Below are positions 46,687 through 54,764 of a DNA stretch of 64,000 bases, one piece after another. The DNA is taken from NCBI GenBank assembly GCA_041391505.1, contig JAWKNW010000006.1:62001-126000 (forward strand), written 5' to 3'. This DNA comes from Rhodothermales bacterium. Lineage in GTDB: Bacteria; Bacteroidota; Rhodothermia; Rhodothermales; JAHQVL01. Position 1 is the stretch's first letter. Each line of letters opens with the position of its first letter. Both the position numbers and the translations under genes were made by a program. The notes beneath the pieces were generated by a model. The model had not been told where the DNA came from, searched no databases, and saw only the letters and a list, made by a program, of their open reading frames with translations.

Positions 46687-49179
46687 ATGACCGCAGATCG
46701 CTGGGACACCATACAGGCGCTGTATCTGGATGCGCTGGATCGCCCCGCGGCGGATCGCGCCAGCTTTCTCCGGGCGGCGTGTGGCCCGGATGACGCGTTG
46801 TACCGCGAGGTGTCGTCGCTGCTGGACGTTGACCTGAATCCGTTATTGGATGGCCGAGCGACCGATGTGGTGGACTGGATGCCGGCGGGGGCCGGGCCGG
46901 GGGATGTGATCGACCGCTACCGGCTGATCGAGCGGGTCGGGGAAGGGGGGATGGGGATCGTGTTTCGCGCCGAACGGGCCGACGGGATGTACCAGCAGGA
47001 GGTGGCCGTAAAACTCGTCAAGCCCGGCATGGATACCGAGGCGGTCCTGGCGCGTTTTCGCGCCGAGCGCCAGATCCTCGCCGGCCTGCGCCATCCCGGC
47101 GTGGCACGCCTGCTGGATGGCGGCGTGTATCAGGGCCGGCCGTACCTCGTCGTCGAATACATCGACGGCGAACCCATTGCCGACTATTGCGACCGGCGCC
47201 GGCTGCCGATCGAGGCGCGGCTCGCCCTGTTCGAGCAGGTCTGCGACGCCGTGGCCTACGCCCATCGCAACCTGGTTGTCCATCGCGATCTCAAACCGTC
47301 CAATATTCTGGTAGTCGAGGACGCGCTCGGCGCCCGGCAGGTCAAGCTGCTCGACTTCGGGATCGCCCGCTTGATCCGGGGCGATGGCGGCTCGCCGGTG
47401 GAGACGCGGACCCATGCCGGCCTGCGCCTCCTCACGCCGGCGTATGCGGCGCCCGAGCAGCTCACCGGCGCTCCGGTGACCACGGCGACCGATGTCTACG
47501 GCCTCGGCGTGGTGCTCTACGAACTGCTGACCGGCTCGCGGCCCGTCGAGCCGGAGGGGCTCGATCTGCTGGCGCTGGAACGCGCCGTGCTGGAACAGGC
47601 GCCGGCGGCCCCGAGCGCCGCGGCATCCGGCGAGAAGGCGGCGGCGCGCGGCCACACGCCGGATCGCCTGAAGCGGCGGCTGGCCGGCGACCTCGATACC
47701 ATCGTCCTCAAGGCGTTGCGCAAGGAGCCCGAGCGCCGCTACGTGTCCGCCCAGGGCTTGCTGGACGATATCGTGCGCCATCGCCAGAACCTGCCCGTGC
47801 TGGCCCGGCCGGACAGCCTCGGGTACAAGCTGCACACGTTCGTGCGCCGGCATCGGGCCGGCGTCGGGGCCACGCTCGTCGGCTTCGTCGTGGTGACGGT
47901 GCTGCTGGCGGTCGCCTTCAACCGCGTGACGGCGGAACGCGACCGTGCTCGCCAGGAAGCCGCAAAAGCAGAAGCCGTCGCCACCTTCATGCAGGACATC
48001 TTTTCCGTGGCCGACCCGCTAGAAACCAGCGGCCAGACCATCACGGCGCGCGAGTTGCTCGACCGGGGCGCCGAGCGCATCGCGACGGAGCTGGCCGACC
48101 AGCCGGCGGTGAAAGCCCAACTCGCACATGTCATCGGGACCGTCTACAAAAGCCTGGGTTTGTTCGAGGATGCGGAGCGGCAGCTCGACAGCGCACTCGC
48201 GCTCCGCAGACGGCTCAACGGCCCCGAGGACCCGGAGGCCGCGCAGACCCTCGATGAACTCGGCCTGTTGTACGAGCGCCTCGGTGCCTACCACCGTGCG
48301 GCCGAAGCGCATCGGGAGGCCGTCGCGATCCTGCGCCGGCACGCGGACGATCATCCGCTCGCGCTCGCCAATGCGTTGCATAGCCTCGCCTTTTTGCAGC
48401 TCCGTTTGGGGCAGCTGGCGGCGGGTGAGCAGCTGATCCAGGAATCGCTCGCCATCAAACGCCGGCTCTTCGAGGCTCCACATGCCGAGATCGCGTACAG
48501 CCTCAACATCCTTGGCGATATCTACAACCAGCAAGGCCGGCACGAAGAGGCTGAAGCCGTGCACCTCGAAGTGCTCGCCATGCGGCGCGAGCTCTTCGGC
48601 AACGAGCACCTCGACGTGGCGACCACGCTGCACAACCTGGCCGCCACCCTGCGCGATGCCCGCCGCTTCGAGGAGTCGGAAGGGTATTACCGCGAGGCGC
48701 TGCGCATCCGCCGCAAGATCAATCCGAACGATCATCTCGAAATCGCCAACACGATCAGTCAGCTCGGCTATGTGGTGGGCATGCAGGGACGGTTCGACGA
48801 AGCGCAGCGCCTGCACGAGGAAGCCCTGGAGGTCGAGAACCGGCGTTTCCCGGGCGACCATCCCCAGAAGGCAAGCTTTCTGATCCGCAGGGGGCATGTG
48901 GTGATGGAGGCCGGCGATCCGGCCGGCGCGGCGGCCTTGTACCGGGCCGGACTCACCATGCATGCCAACGCCGCCGGGGATCGCCATCCCAACCGGATGC
49001 GCTGGCAACTCTACCTCGCCGCGGCCCTCGGCGCTACCGGCGCGTATCCGGAAGCCGATAGCCTGGTGGCCGACAGCCGCGCGCGCTGCGCGAGCCCCGA
49101 TGCGGGCGCCCCCGGCTGCGAAACGCTGATCCAGGCCGCCTCGGAGCGGCTCGATGCGCTCCGCCGGCCCGGAAAATAG
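46687..49179 (+). CDS. membrane-anchored Ser/Thr protein kinase with TPR domain
   Basis: An 830-residue PknB-like kinase, cotranscribed with the sigma factor. The kinase domain (about residues 78-345) is complete: glycine loop GEGGMG (85-90), ATP lysine in VAVK (Lys109), catalytic HRDLKPSN (199-206), DFG (223-225) and APEQL. A single membrane helix (about 393-412, VGATLVGFVVVTVLLAVAF) follows, then a C-terminal TPR region (about 470-790) with repeats such as LALANALHSLAFLQLRLGQL and AEIAYSLNILGDIYNQQGRH. The TPR part is predicted to be outside the cytoplasm. It may phosphorylate the sigma factor; that is inference from pairing. Confidence 0.94.
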   Translation: MTADRWDTIQALYLDALDRPAADRASFLRAACGPDDALYREVSSLLDVDLNPLLDGRATDVVDWMPAGAGPGDVIDRYRLIERVGEGGMGIVFRAERADGMYQQEVAVKLVKPGMDTEAVLARFRAERQILAGLRHPGVARLLDGGVYQGRPYLVVEYIDGEPIADYCDRRRLPIEARLALFEQVCDAVAYAHRNLVVHRDLKPSNILVVEDALGARQVKLLDFGIARLIRGDGGSPVETRTHAGLRLLTPAYAAPEQLTGAPVTTATDVYGLGVVLYELLTGSRPVEPEGLDLLALERAVLEQAPAAPSAAASGEKAAARGHTPDRLKRRLAGDLDTIVLKALRKEPERRYVSAQGLLDDIVRHRQNLPVLARPDSLGYKLHTFVRRHRAGVGATLVGFVVVTVLLAVAFNRVTAERDRARQEAAKAEAVATFMQDIFSVADPLETSGQTITARELLDRGAERIATELADQPAVKAQLAHVIGTVYKSLGLFEDAERQLDSALALRRRLNGPEDPEAAQTLDELGLLYERLGAYHRAAEAHREAVAILRRHADDHPLALANALHSLAFLQLRLGQLAAGEQLIQESLAIKRRLFEAPHAEIAYSLNILGDIYNQQGRHEEAEAVHLEVLAMRRELFGNEHLDVATTLHNLAATLRDARRFEESEGYYREALRIRRKINPNDHLEIANTISQLGYVVGMQGRFDEAQRLHEEALEVENRRFPGDHPQKASFLIRRGHVVMEAGDPAGAAALYRAGLTMHANAAGDRHPNRMRWQLYLAAALGATGAYPEADSLVADSRARCASPDAGAPGCETLIQAASERLDALRRPGK

Positions 49180-49238
49180 GCCCCGACGGCATCTCCCTGA
49201 AAAAAAGTGAAGGGTGTCTGATCTGATTGCGGGCCAAA

Positions 49239-49278
49239 GTGCGCGTTTCGGATAAAGACCCACTATCCGAAAACGCAC
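49239..49278. promoter_or_regulatory. strong hairpin in the 5' leader of the PA-like gene
   Basis: GTGCGcGTTTCGGATA (49239-49254) and TATCCGAAAaCGCAC (49264-49278) can pair over about 14 bases with one bulge and a nine-base loop. The hairpin ends 15 bases before the ATG and has no T-run after it, so it is not a standard terminator. It may be an operator or a translational control hairpin. Confidence 0.5.
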
Positions 49279-49293
49279 GATCCCGATCTTGAT

Positions 49294-52200
49294 ATGCCGA
49301 TGCACACATCCTTATCCTCATGCTACAGGTTCTTCCTGCCGCTAGGCCTGGTCCTGGCGATGATGCTCTTCCCCTCCGAGAGCCTGGCCCAGGTCTCGAC
49401 GGCTTCGTCGAACATGGCCTGTCCCGCCGGCGTCGAGCCGGCACGCGACCTCGATGGCGACTGCGTCGATGACGACCTCGAACGCCTCGGGTACGACCGC
49501 GACCTGAATGCCTGTACGCCCGGCCCCGGCGTAAACGGGTGTTTCGTGACCGACCCGACAGCGTGGTCGAGCGACGGCGATCCGTACAGCGACTTCCAGG
49601 AGGCGACGGGCGTCAACATGGATAATACCATCGAGCCCCCGTTCAACAACCCCCTCGTTGCCGCGATGCCGAAGATCGAGGTGCGGATGCTGCGGTATCG
49701 GTTTACGCCGAAAGGCACGATCACCGATTCGCAGGGGCGGGAAGTCACCACGTCCAGCACGCTCGAATTCAGCCTGGAGACCACCGTCAGCACCTCGGTC
49801 ACGGTCGGCACCGAGGCCAGCGCGAGCCTCACCGACTTCGGGGTGTCGCAAAGCGTCGAGACCGAGACGAGCTTTTCGGTGACGGCCGGCTTCTCGTCCA
49901 GCCAGACGCGCGGCGAGTCGCTCAACTGGGAAACGGCGACCACGGTGGAATCGGACAACGCGGCGTCGCTGGCGTTCGATATCGTGGCGCGCAACGCCGG
50001 CAGCGCCACCGCGCTCGACGTGCTGCCGACGTTCAATCTCTTTCTCGGCAACGATCCTCTGGGGACGATCCGTCCGGAACAGCCGTTTCCCTCCAACCTG
50101 CGGCCGGGAGAGACGTCGGATTTCATCACCATCGATCGCCGGCAGGCCGGCAATTCGACGGAGGAGATCACGCTTTCGCTTGAGGAGCTGCGCGACATCC
50201 AGCGCGGCACGCCGCTTCGCATCGAGGTCGTCGGGCTGGACGCCGGCATCTCGCGCTGGCGCCCGGAAGACAGCAACTGGGCCTGCCCCGAGCCGTGCCG
50301 GTGGGAAGAATTTCAGGACCAGATCGACGCCCGCACGCTGCGGCTCCTGGTCGATTTTGGGTATGGCGGCGACCCCAACGAAATCCCGCCCCGCGAATTT
50401 GCCGGCAACCCGTTCGAATACCGGATCTATACCGGTTCGCCGAGCACGCGGCCCCGCTTCACGCTGCGGAATGTGCTCCAGTTTATCGGATACGACGTGC
50501 AGCCAGCTGGCGACGGCCTCCTTATCGAAGGACGCGAATATCCCCGCGGCTGGTACATGACATCCGGACCCGAAAAAGGGGGATCCAATCGGGATAGCAC
50601 GTTTCTGGATTACTGGGATGCCGTCGGACATCCCAACGAAATCATCGACATGGAGATGCCACGCGGCGTGGCGCTGCTGATGGCGAGCCCGGATCCGGAG
50701 ACGGCCGGCCCGGTCATCGCCGGCGATCTGATCTATCCGTCGATGCGCCAGCTTCGGCTTTCGGCCACCCCGAAAGGCGGCATCCCCGTAGAAGGCGGCG
50801 AGGCGCACCTCTTTGCGGCCGATGGTTCCGAGACGGTCGTGCCGCTGCGCCGGGCGGGCTCCAGCAGCTTCTTCGTGACGCCCGATTCGCTGCTCAAGGC
50901 GATCGCGCCGGGCCCGTCGTACGTGGTCATGCGCGATGTGCTGGGGTACGAGCGGACCCTAGGGCCGGGCCTTACGCCGTCGATCCCGATTGCATCCGAC
51001 TGCGGGCAGACGTCGCCGCGGTACTGGCTGAGCCCCAAATGGACCGCCACGAACGGCGTCACGACGCTGTTTGTCGGGAACGACCTCAGCAAGCCGGCGA
51101 CCGGCTTCTGCTTCAACACGACCGGGCGGGCCGATTACTGGTATCCGCAGACGAACGACATGGGTTTATCCGATGTGCTCGGCGTCGCCGTGCTCGACGT
51201 CGAACGACGCGTGGCGGTCGGGGAGGGCGCGCTGCTCTACTCCGATAACGGCGGCCAGTCCTGGCAGCGCGCTGCGCTCGATCCGGCCGATGCGACGACG
51301 TTCCACGCGGTCGCCTTTCGGGAGGGCACGGATACCGGCATCGCCGTCGGAGACGGTTCGGTGTTCATGCGGACGACCGACGGCGGGCGTACCTGGAGCC
51401 GTGCCACGGTCACCGGTCCCGACGACACCTTCCTCGATGTGGATTACGCGGGCGACGGCATCTGGTACGCGGTCGCCGGCACGCGCATCCGGCGCTCGAC
51501 GGACGATGGGCTGACCTGGTCCGCCGCCTCGCTCCTCGTGTTCGACAACGACGGCAATCCGGTCGAACGCCCCGACGTCGGCAACCTCAATGCGGTATCC
51601 TTCATCTCGGCGACGACGGGCCTGGTGGGCGACGGGATGATGGCGGACGGGTTCGGCCGCGTTTACCGGACGGACGACGGCGGGGAGACCTGGAAAGAGG
51701 CGATGGTCTTTACCAACCTGAGTGACATCACCTATGACGGCGATGACGCGTGGTATGTGGTGGGCCGCAACGTCATTTACCGGCTCGGGCTGTCGTCCGG
51801 CGATCGGAATCGGGTCGTCTACTCCGCTGCGGGGAGCGCCCTGTTCCTCGCCGCCGATTTTGTATCCCCGCTGGTCGGCTTCGCACAGACGGAGGCCGGC
51901 CCGGTCTACCGGACGGACGACGGGGGTGAAACGTGGGCTTCGCCCTTCGGCGGGTATCCCACCCCGAGTCATCCCGGGGCGAACTTCATGCGCGACATCG
52001 CGATGTACGACGCGAACTACGGGGCCTCCGTGGGCACCGACGGCGTAATCGGCGCCACCGATTCGGGCGGCGGCGTGCCGACGCGTACCGTCGTCACGGC
52101 GGTGGAAGAGGAGGACGATGGGCGGGAGCTGCCGGCGGAGATCGCGCTCGACCAGAACTATCCCAATCCGTTTAATCCCGTGACCACGATCGCCTATCAG

Positions 52201-52398
52201 ATCGGTCAGGCCGGCCCGGTGAGACTGGAGATCTTCGATATGCTGGGGCGCAGCGCCGGCGTGCTGGTGGACGAAGCGCAAGCGGCCGGCTCGTACCGCG
52301 TCACGTTCGACGCCTCGGGCCTCGCGAGCGGCGTCTACCTCTACCGCATCCAGGCAGGGGCCGTGTCGAGCGTAAAACGGATGGTGCTCCTGCGCTGA
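49294..52398 (+). CDS. secreted protective-antigen/binary-toxin-B-like protein with Asp-box repeats and T9SS sorting domain
   Basis: A 1034-residue exported protein. Signal peptide: LPLGLVLAMMLFPSESLAQ. Residues 52-70 (DLDGDCVDDDLERLGYDRD) match the calcium-binding domain of anthrax protective antigen (PA), followed by TAWSSDGDPYSDFQEATG (89-106) and NPLVAAMP (119-126), which parallel PA's KWS..DPYSDFEKVTG and HPLVAAYP. Residues about 160-205 are Ser/Thr/Val-alternating, like the PA pore hairpin. VLPTFNLFLG (243-252) parallels PA's VLPTTSLVLG. FTLRNVLQFIGY (about 389-400) parallels PA's MTLKEALKIAFGF. Five Asp boxes lie at 650-657, 694-701, 735-742, 793-800 and 874-881. The T9SS domain starts at NYPNPFNPV (955-963). 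No furin-like basic site or enzymatic A component is seen nearby. Function unknown. Confidence 0.8.
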   Translation: MPMHTSLSSCYRFFLPLGLVLAMMLFPSESLAQVSTASSNMACPAGVEPARDLDGDCVDDDLERLGYDRDLNACTPGPGVNGCFVTDPTAWSSDGDPYSDFQEATGVNMDNTIEPPFNNPLVAAMPKIEVRMLRYRFTPKGTITDSQGREVTTSSTLEFSLETTVSTSVTVGTEASASLTDFGVSQSVETETSFSVTAGFSSSQTRGESLNWETATTVESDNAASLAFDIVARNAGSATALDVLPTFNLFLGNDPLGTIRPEQPFPSNLRPGETSDFITIDRRQAGNSTEEITLSLEELRDIQRGTPLRIEVVGLDAGISRWRPEDSNWACPEPCRWEEFQDQIDARTLRLLVDFGYGGDPNEIPPREFAGNPFEYRIYTGSPSTRPRFTLRNVLQFIGYDVQPAGDGLLIEGREYPRGWYMTSGPEKGGSNRDSTFLDYWDAVGHPNEIIDMEMPRGVALLMASPDPETAGPVIAGDLIYPSMRQLRLSATPKGGIPVEGGEAHLFAADGSETVVPLRRAGSSSFFVTPDSLLKAIAPGPSYVVMRDVLGYERTLGPGLTPSIPIASDCGQTSPRYWLSPKWTATNGVTTLFVGNDLSKPATGFCFNTTGRADYWYPQTNDMGLSDVLGVAVLDVERRVAVGEGALLYSDNGGQSWQRAALDPADATTFHAVAFREGTDTGIAVGDGSVFMRTTDGGRTWSRATVTGPDDTFLDVDYAGDGIWYAVAGTRIRRSTDDGLTWSAASLLVFDNDGNPVERPDVGNLNAVSFISATTGLVGDGMMADGFGRVYRTDDGGETWKEAMVFTNLSDITYDGDDAWYVVGRNVIYRLGLSSGDRNRVVYSAAGSALFLAADFVSPLVGFAQTEAGPVYRTDDGGETWASPFGGYPTPSHPGANFMRDIAMYDANYGASVGTDGVIGATDSGGGVPTRTVVTAVEEEDDGRELPAEIALDQNYPNPFNPVTTIAYQIGQAGPVRLEIFDMLGRSAGVLVDEAQAAGSYRVTFDASGLASGVYLYRIQAGAVSSVKRMVLLR

Positions 52399-52408
52399 TC
52401 GGTTGCCG

Positions 52409-53608
52409 TCAGTTGACGGTCACCCGGACCGGCTCGGCCCAATCCTGCCAGAGCCGGTCCAGGAGGCCGGCGTCGGGCGGTCCGTCGCTCACGACGAAGC
52501 GATACGCCGCATCGAACGGCGCATCGGGCGTGATCGCCCACTCGCCGGCCTGCGACGGCGCCCAGTTGAAAAACGGCTCCGTGGGGTGGATGCGCATGGG
52601 CTCGGGCGCCCTGAAATTGTCCGGATGCGCCAGCATGCCGATCCCGGCGAGCTGACCGTCGACGTAGCCGCCCATATGGCACCAGCGGGCATGCGTCGCA
52701 TGGCCGTTGCTGCGGTCGAGCCCCTCGGAGGTCAGAAAAAACGCGTTCTCTTCCCCGTCCCACTGCCGGTGACCCCGTACACCGAGGCCGCCATAGCGGT
52801 ATTCGGGGAGCGTGAGGATCGAGTCGGTCGCTGTGGTCTGGTGCATGCGGACTTCGAGCAGCCGGTAGGGATGTTCGCCGTCGTCCACATGGAACACGCG
52901 CACGTCCCAGGTCTCGTCCAGCGCCGGCCGGCGCGTTCCGGAGGTCAGGTCGATGTACTGATTCCGCGCCCGCGCGCCGCCAAACACCGGGCCGTCCCAC
53001 GTTTCATCCAGGGCGACGGGCTCGACGGTGCCCTTGCGGTCGCCCATGTTCCAGAAATCCGGGGTGCGCCCCTCAAACACGGTGTTCGTCCACGCCGCCC
53101 AGATGCCGTGGTGATGGAGATGATTCGGCGGATAATCGTCCACCACCAGCACACCCGACGGGGTAAAAAGCGGGTAGATGTAGCCGCCCCGGATGAAGAC
53201 CGGATCGAAGCCGGGATCCGGCAAGGGCGTGGGCCGGCTCTGGTAGGTTAAAATGGGTCCCTGTGCGTCCGAAAACGCAATGGCGCCCTCCGTTTCCTGT
53301 TTGGCGATGCCGGCGGCCGGAGAAGCGGACGCGCGGAGGGTCAGGGTGCGGGTTTGATGCGCGTCGAGCCGGTCCAGGACGAACCAGAGTCGGTCGTCGT
53401 GGCGCTGCACGGGGGTCGTTGTGCCTCCGTCATCCACGAGTACGAGCGCCGAGCCGGCATCGAGGCCGGCCGGCGGATCGAACGAGACGATCGACTGGAC
53501 CCGGTCGACGTTGCCGGCGTCGAGGGTGATGCGCCAGGAATCGGACGCGGCGGACTGGCAGGCGGCGATGGTTGCGGCGAGGAAGACGGAGGTTACGAAT
53601 AGACGCAT
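52409..53608 (-). CDS. PmoA-family (DUF6807) lipoprotein, copy A
   Basis: A 399-residue exported lipoprotein (FLAATIAACQSAAS, acylated Cys17). The mature part is the PmoA/DUF6807 fold: PLFTPSGVLVVDDYPPNHLH with the histidine run HLHHHGIWAAWT, then ARNQYIDL..., and RWCHMGGYVDGQLAGI near the C-terminus. Despite the name the family is not methane monooxygenase; it recurs with sugar oxidoreductase clusters and may bind or cleave modified sugars. Its stop is only 10 bases from the stop of the convergent PA-like gene. One base separates it from copy B, so it is the last gene of the minus-strand operon. Confidence 0.85.
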   Translation of the reverse strand: MRLFVTSVFLAATIAACQSAASDSWRITLDAGNVDRVQSIVSFDPPAGLDAGSALVLVDDGGTTTPVQRHDDRLWFVLDRLDAHQTRTLTLRASASPAAGIAKQETEGAIAFSDAQGPILTYQSRPTPLPDPGFDPVFIRGGYIYPLFTPSGVLVVDDYPPNHLHHHGIWAAWTNTVFEGRTPDFWNMGDRKGTVEPVALDETWDGPVFGGARARNQYIDLTSGTRRPALDETWDVRVFHVDDGEHPYRLLEVRMHQTTATDSILTLPEYRYGGLGVRGHRQWDGEENAFFLTSEGLDRSNGHATHARWCHMGGYVDGQLAGIGMLAHPDNFRAPEPMRIHPTEPFFNWAPSQAGEWAITPDAPFDAAYRFVVSDGPPDAGLLDRLWQDWAEPVRVTVN

Positions 53609-53609
53609 G

Positions 53610-54698
53610 TCAGAGACTCGAAGCGAACGAGGAGGCGAGTTGTTTTACGGTGGATTCCGCGTCGGCGGGGTTGGAGAGCACCGCGATGCGGTAGCGAAAC
53701 GTGACCGATTCACCCGGTTTCAGGGTATAGTTCAGCTCGTCCTTTCCGCCGCTCATGGCCTTTTGACCGAGCGGGTTGGCCGCGAAGAGGCCGTAGCCGC
53801 GGGCATGCCAGTACGTCGGGTAGCCGGGATTGCTAGGGTGATCGATCAGGGCCACCGCGACCCGTTCGTCGTCAAGCTGCCCGCTCAGAATCATCCACGT
53901 CGCGCGCGTCCCCCAGACGTCCACGCCGCGAATGCCCTCGCTGCTGAGGTATTCGCCCGAAACGCCCGTTTCGTCCAGGGTGGGCTCGTCCATCGGGCGG
54001 CCGCGCTCGTCCGTCACCCGTACCGGCTTGCCTTCGGGATGCTCGAGCGCCCGCGTGACGCGGATCGCGATCATGCCTTCCTTGTTGTCGGTGAAAACGA
54101 CGTCCTGGCTCTGGGCGGTGAGGGTGGTCAGCCGGTCGATGTACCGCGCCGAGGCGTCGCCGCTGAAGGCGAATCGGGTGCGCTCCCGGAGCAACGGCTC
54201 GGCTGACGCCGGCGTGACCCAGTCGGTCTCCACCTCCAGCACCCCTTCGTCATCCCCGCTCTGCGCGCTCAGGATGCTGCGCTGCCGGATCGTCCCCATG
54301 TGCGGCGCACGGTCGGGCGCGATGGCGTCCGAGTTGTTCCAGAAATCGAACCCGTTCACATCGCCGTAATTCAGCCAGTGCCCGATGTGGTGCGGATGAT
54401 CCACCCGTTCGCCGGCGCGCTGCTCGAAGGGATAGCCGCGCGTGACGTCGTGGCCGGCCGCCGTGCGGATCGGGTAGAGCACCGGCTTCTTCAGCGTGAC
54501 GATCGAGTCGTTATACACGTACGAGGTGAACAGCGCGCCATCGATGCGGATATCCACCCGCTGTTCGGCGGCATGGACAGACACCTCGACACGGGCATCC
54601 GAGGAGGCGCTCGAGTCGGCCGGCGCGCAGCCGGCGAGCGCCAGGGCCAGCGCGGCGAGGAGCAGGGGGAGCGCGATCAGCGCCAGACGGGTCAGCAT
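53610..54698 (-). CDS. PmoA-family (DUF6807) lipoprotein, copy B
   Basis: A 362-residue exported lipoprotein (LALALAGCAPADSS lipobox). It shares with copy A the order of motifs: VLYPIRTAAGHDVTRGYPF, VDHPHHIGHWLNYGDVNG (histidine cluster), ERTRFAFSGDASARYIDRLT and the late LIDHPSNPGYPTYWHARGYG. Sequence similarity to copy A is low, so the two are old paralogs rather than a recent duplication. Probably extracytoplasmic, acting with the dehydrogenase encoded upstream. Exact reaction unknown. Confidence 0.85.
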   Translation of the reverse strand: MLTRLALIALPLLLAALALALAGCAPADSSASSDARVEVSVHAAEQRVDIRIDGALFTSYVYNDSIVTLKKPVLYPIRTAAGHDVTRGYPFEQRAGERVDHPHHIGHWLNYGDVNGFDFWNNSDAIAPDRAPHMGTIRQRSILSAQSGDDEGVLEVETDWVTPASAEPLLRERTRFAFSGDASARYIDRLTTLTAQSQDVVFTDNKEGMIAIRVTRALEHPEGKPVRVTDERGRPMDEPTLDETGVSGEYLSSEGIRGVDVWGTRATWMILSGQLDDERVAVALIDHPSNPGYPTYWHARGYGLFAANPLGQKAMSGGKDELNYTLKPGESVTFRYRIAVLSNPADAESTVKQLASSFASSL

Positions 54699-54723
54699 GA
54701 AATTGGGGGTTTGGGTAAACCAG

Positions 54724-54759
54724 AAAGCCTCGGAGCATCTGGCGATCCTCCGAGGCTTT
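54724..54759 (-). terminator. hairpin between the MocA-type gene and PmoA copy B
   Basis: Perfect 12-bp stem AAAGCCTCGGAG / CTCCGAGGCTTT with a 12-base loop; on the minus strand the stem ends in TTT followed by CTGGTTT, a weak T-run. It could partly terminate transcription inside the operon or stabilise the upstream mRNA end. Confidence 0.65.
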
Positions 54760-54764
54760 CGACA

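Noticed and set aside
49294..52398. Calling the PA-like protein a toxin
   Set aside because: No enzymatic A component, no furin-like activation site and no receptor-binding domain 4 are visible, so only structural similarity is claimed.
52406..52419. Dyad CCGTCA-gt-TGACGG between the convergent PA-like and PmoA genes as a terminator
   Set aside because: The two-base loop is too tight for a stable RNA hairpin and there is no T-run on either strand.
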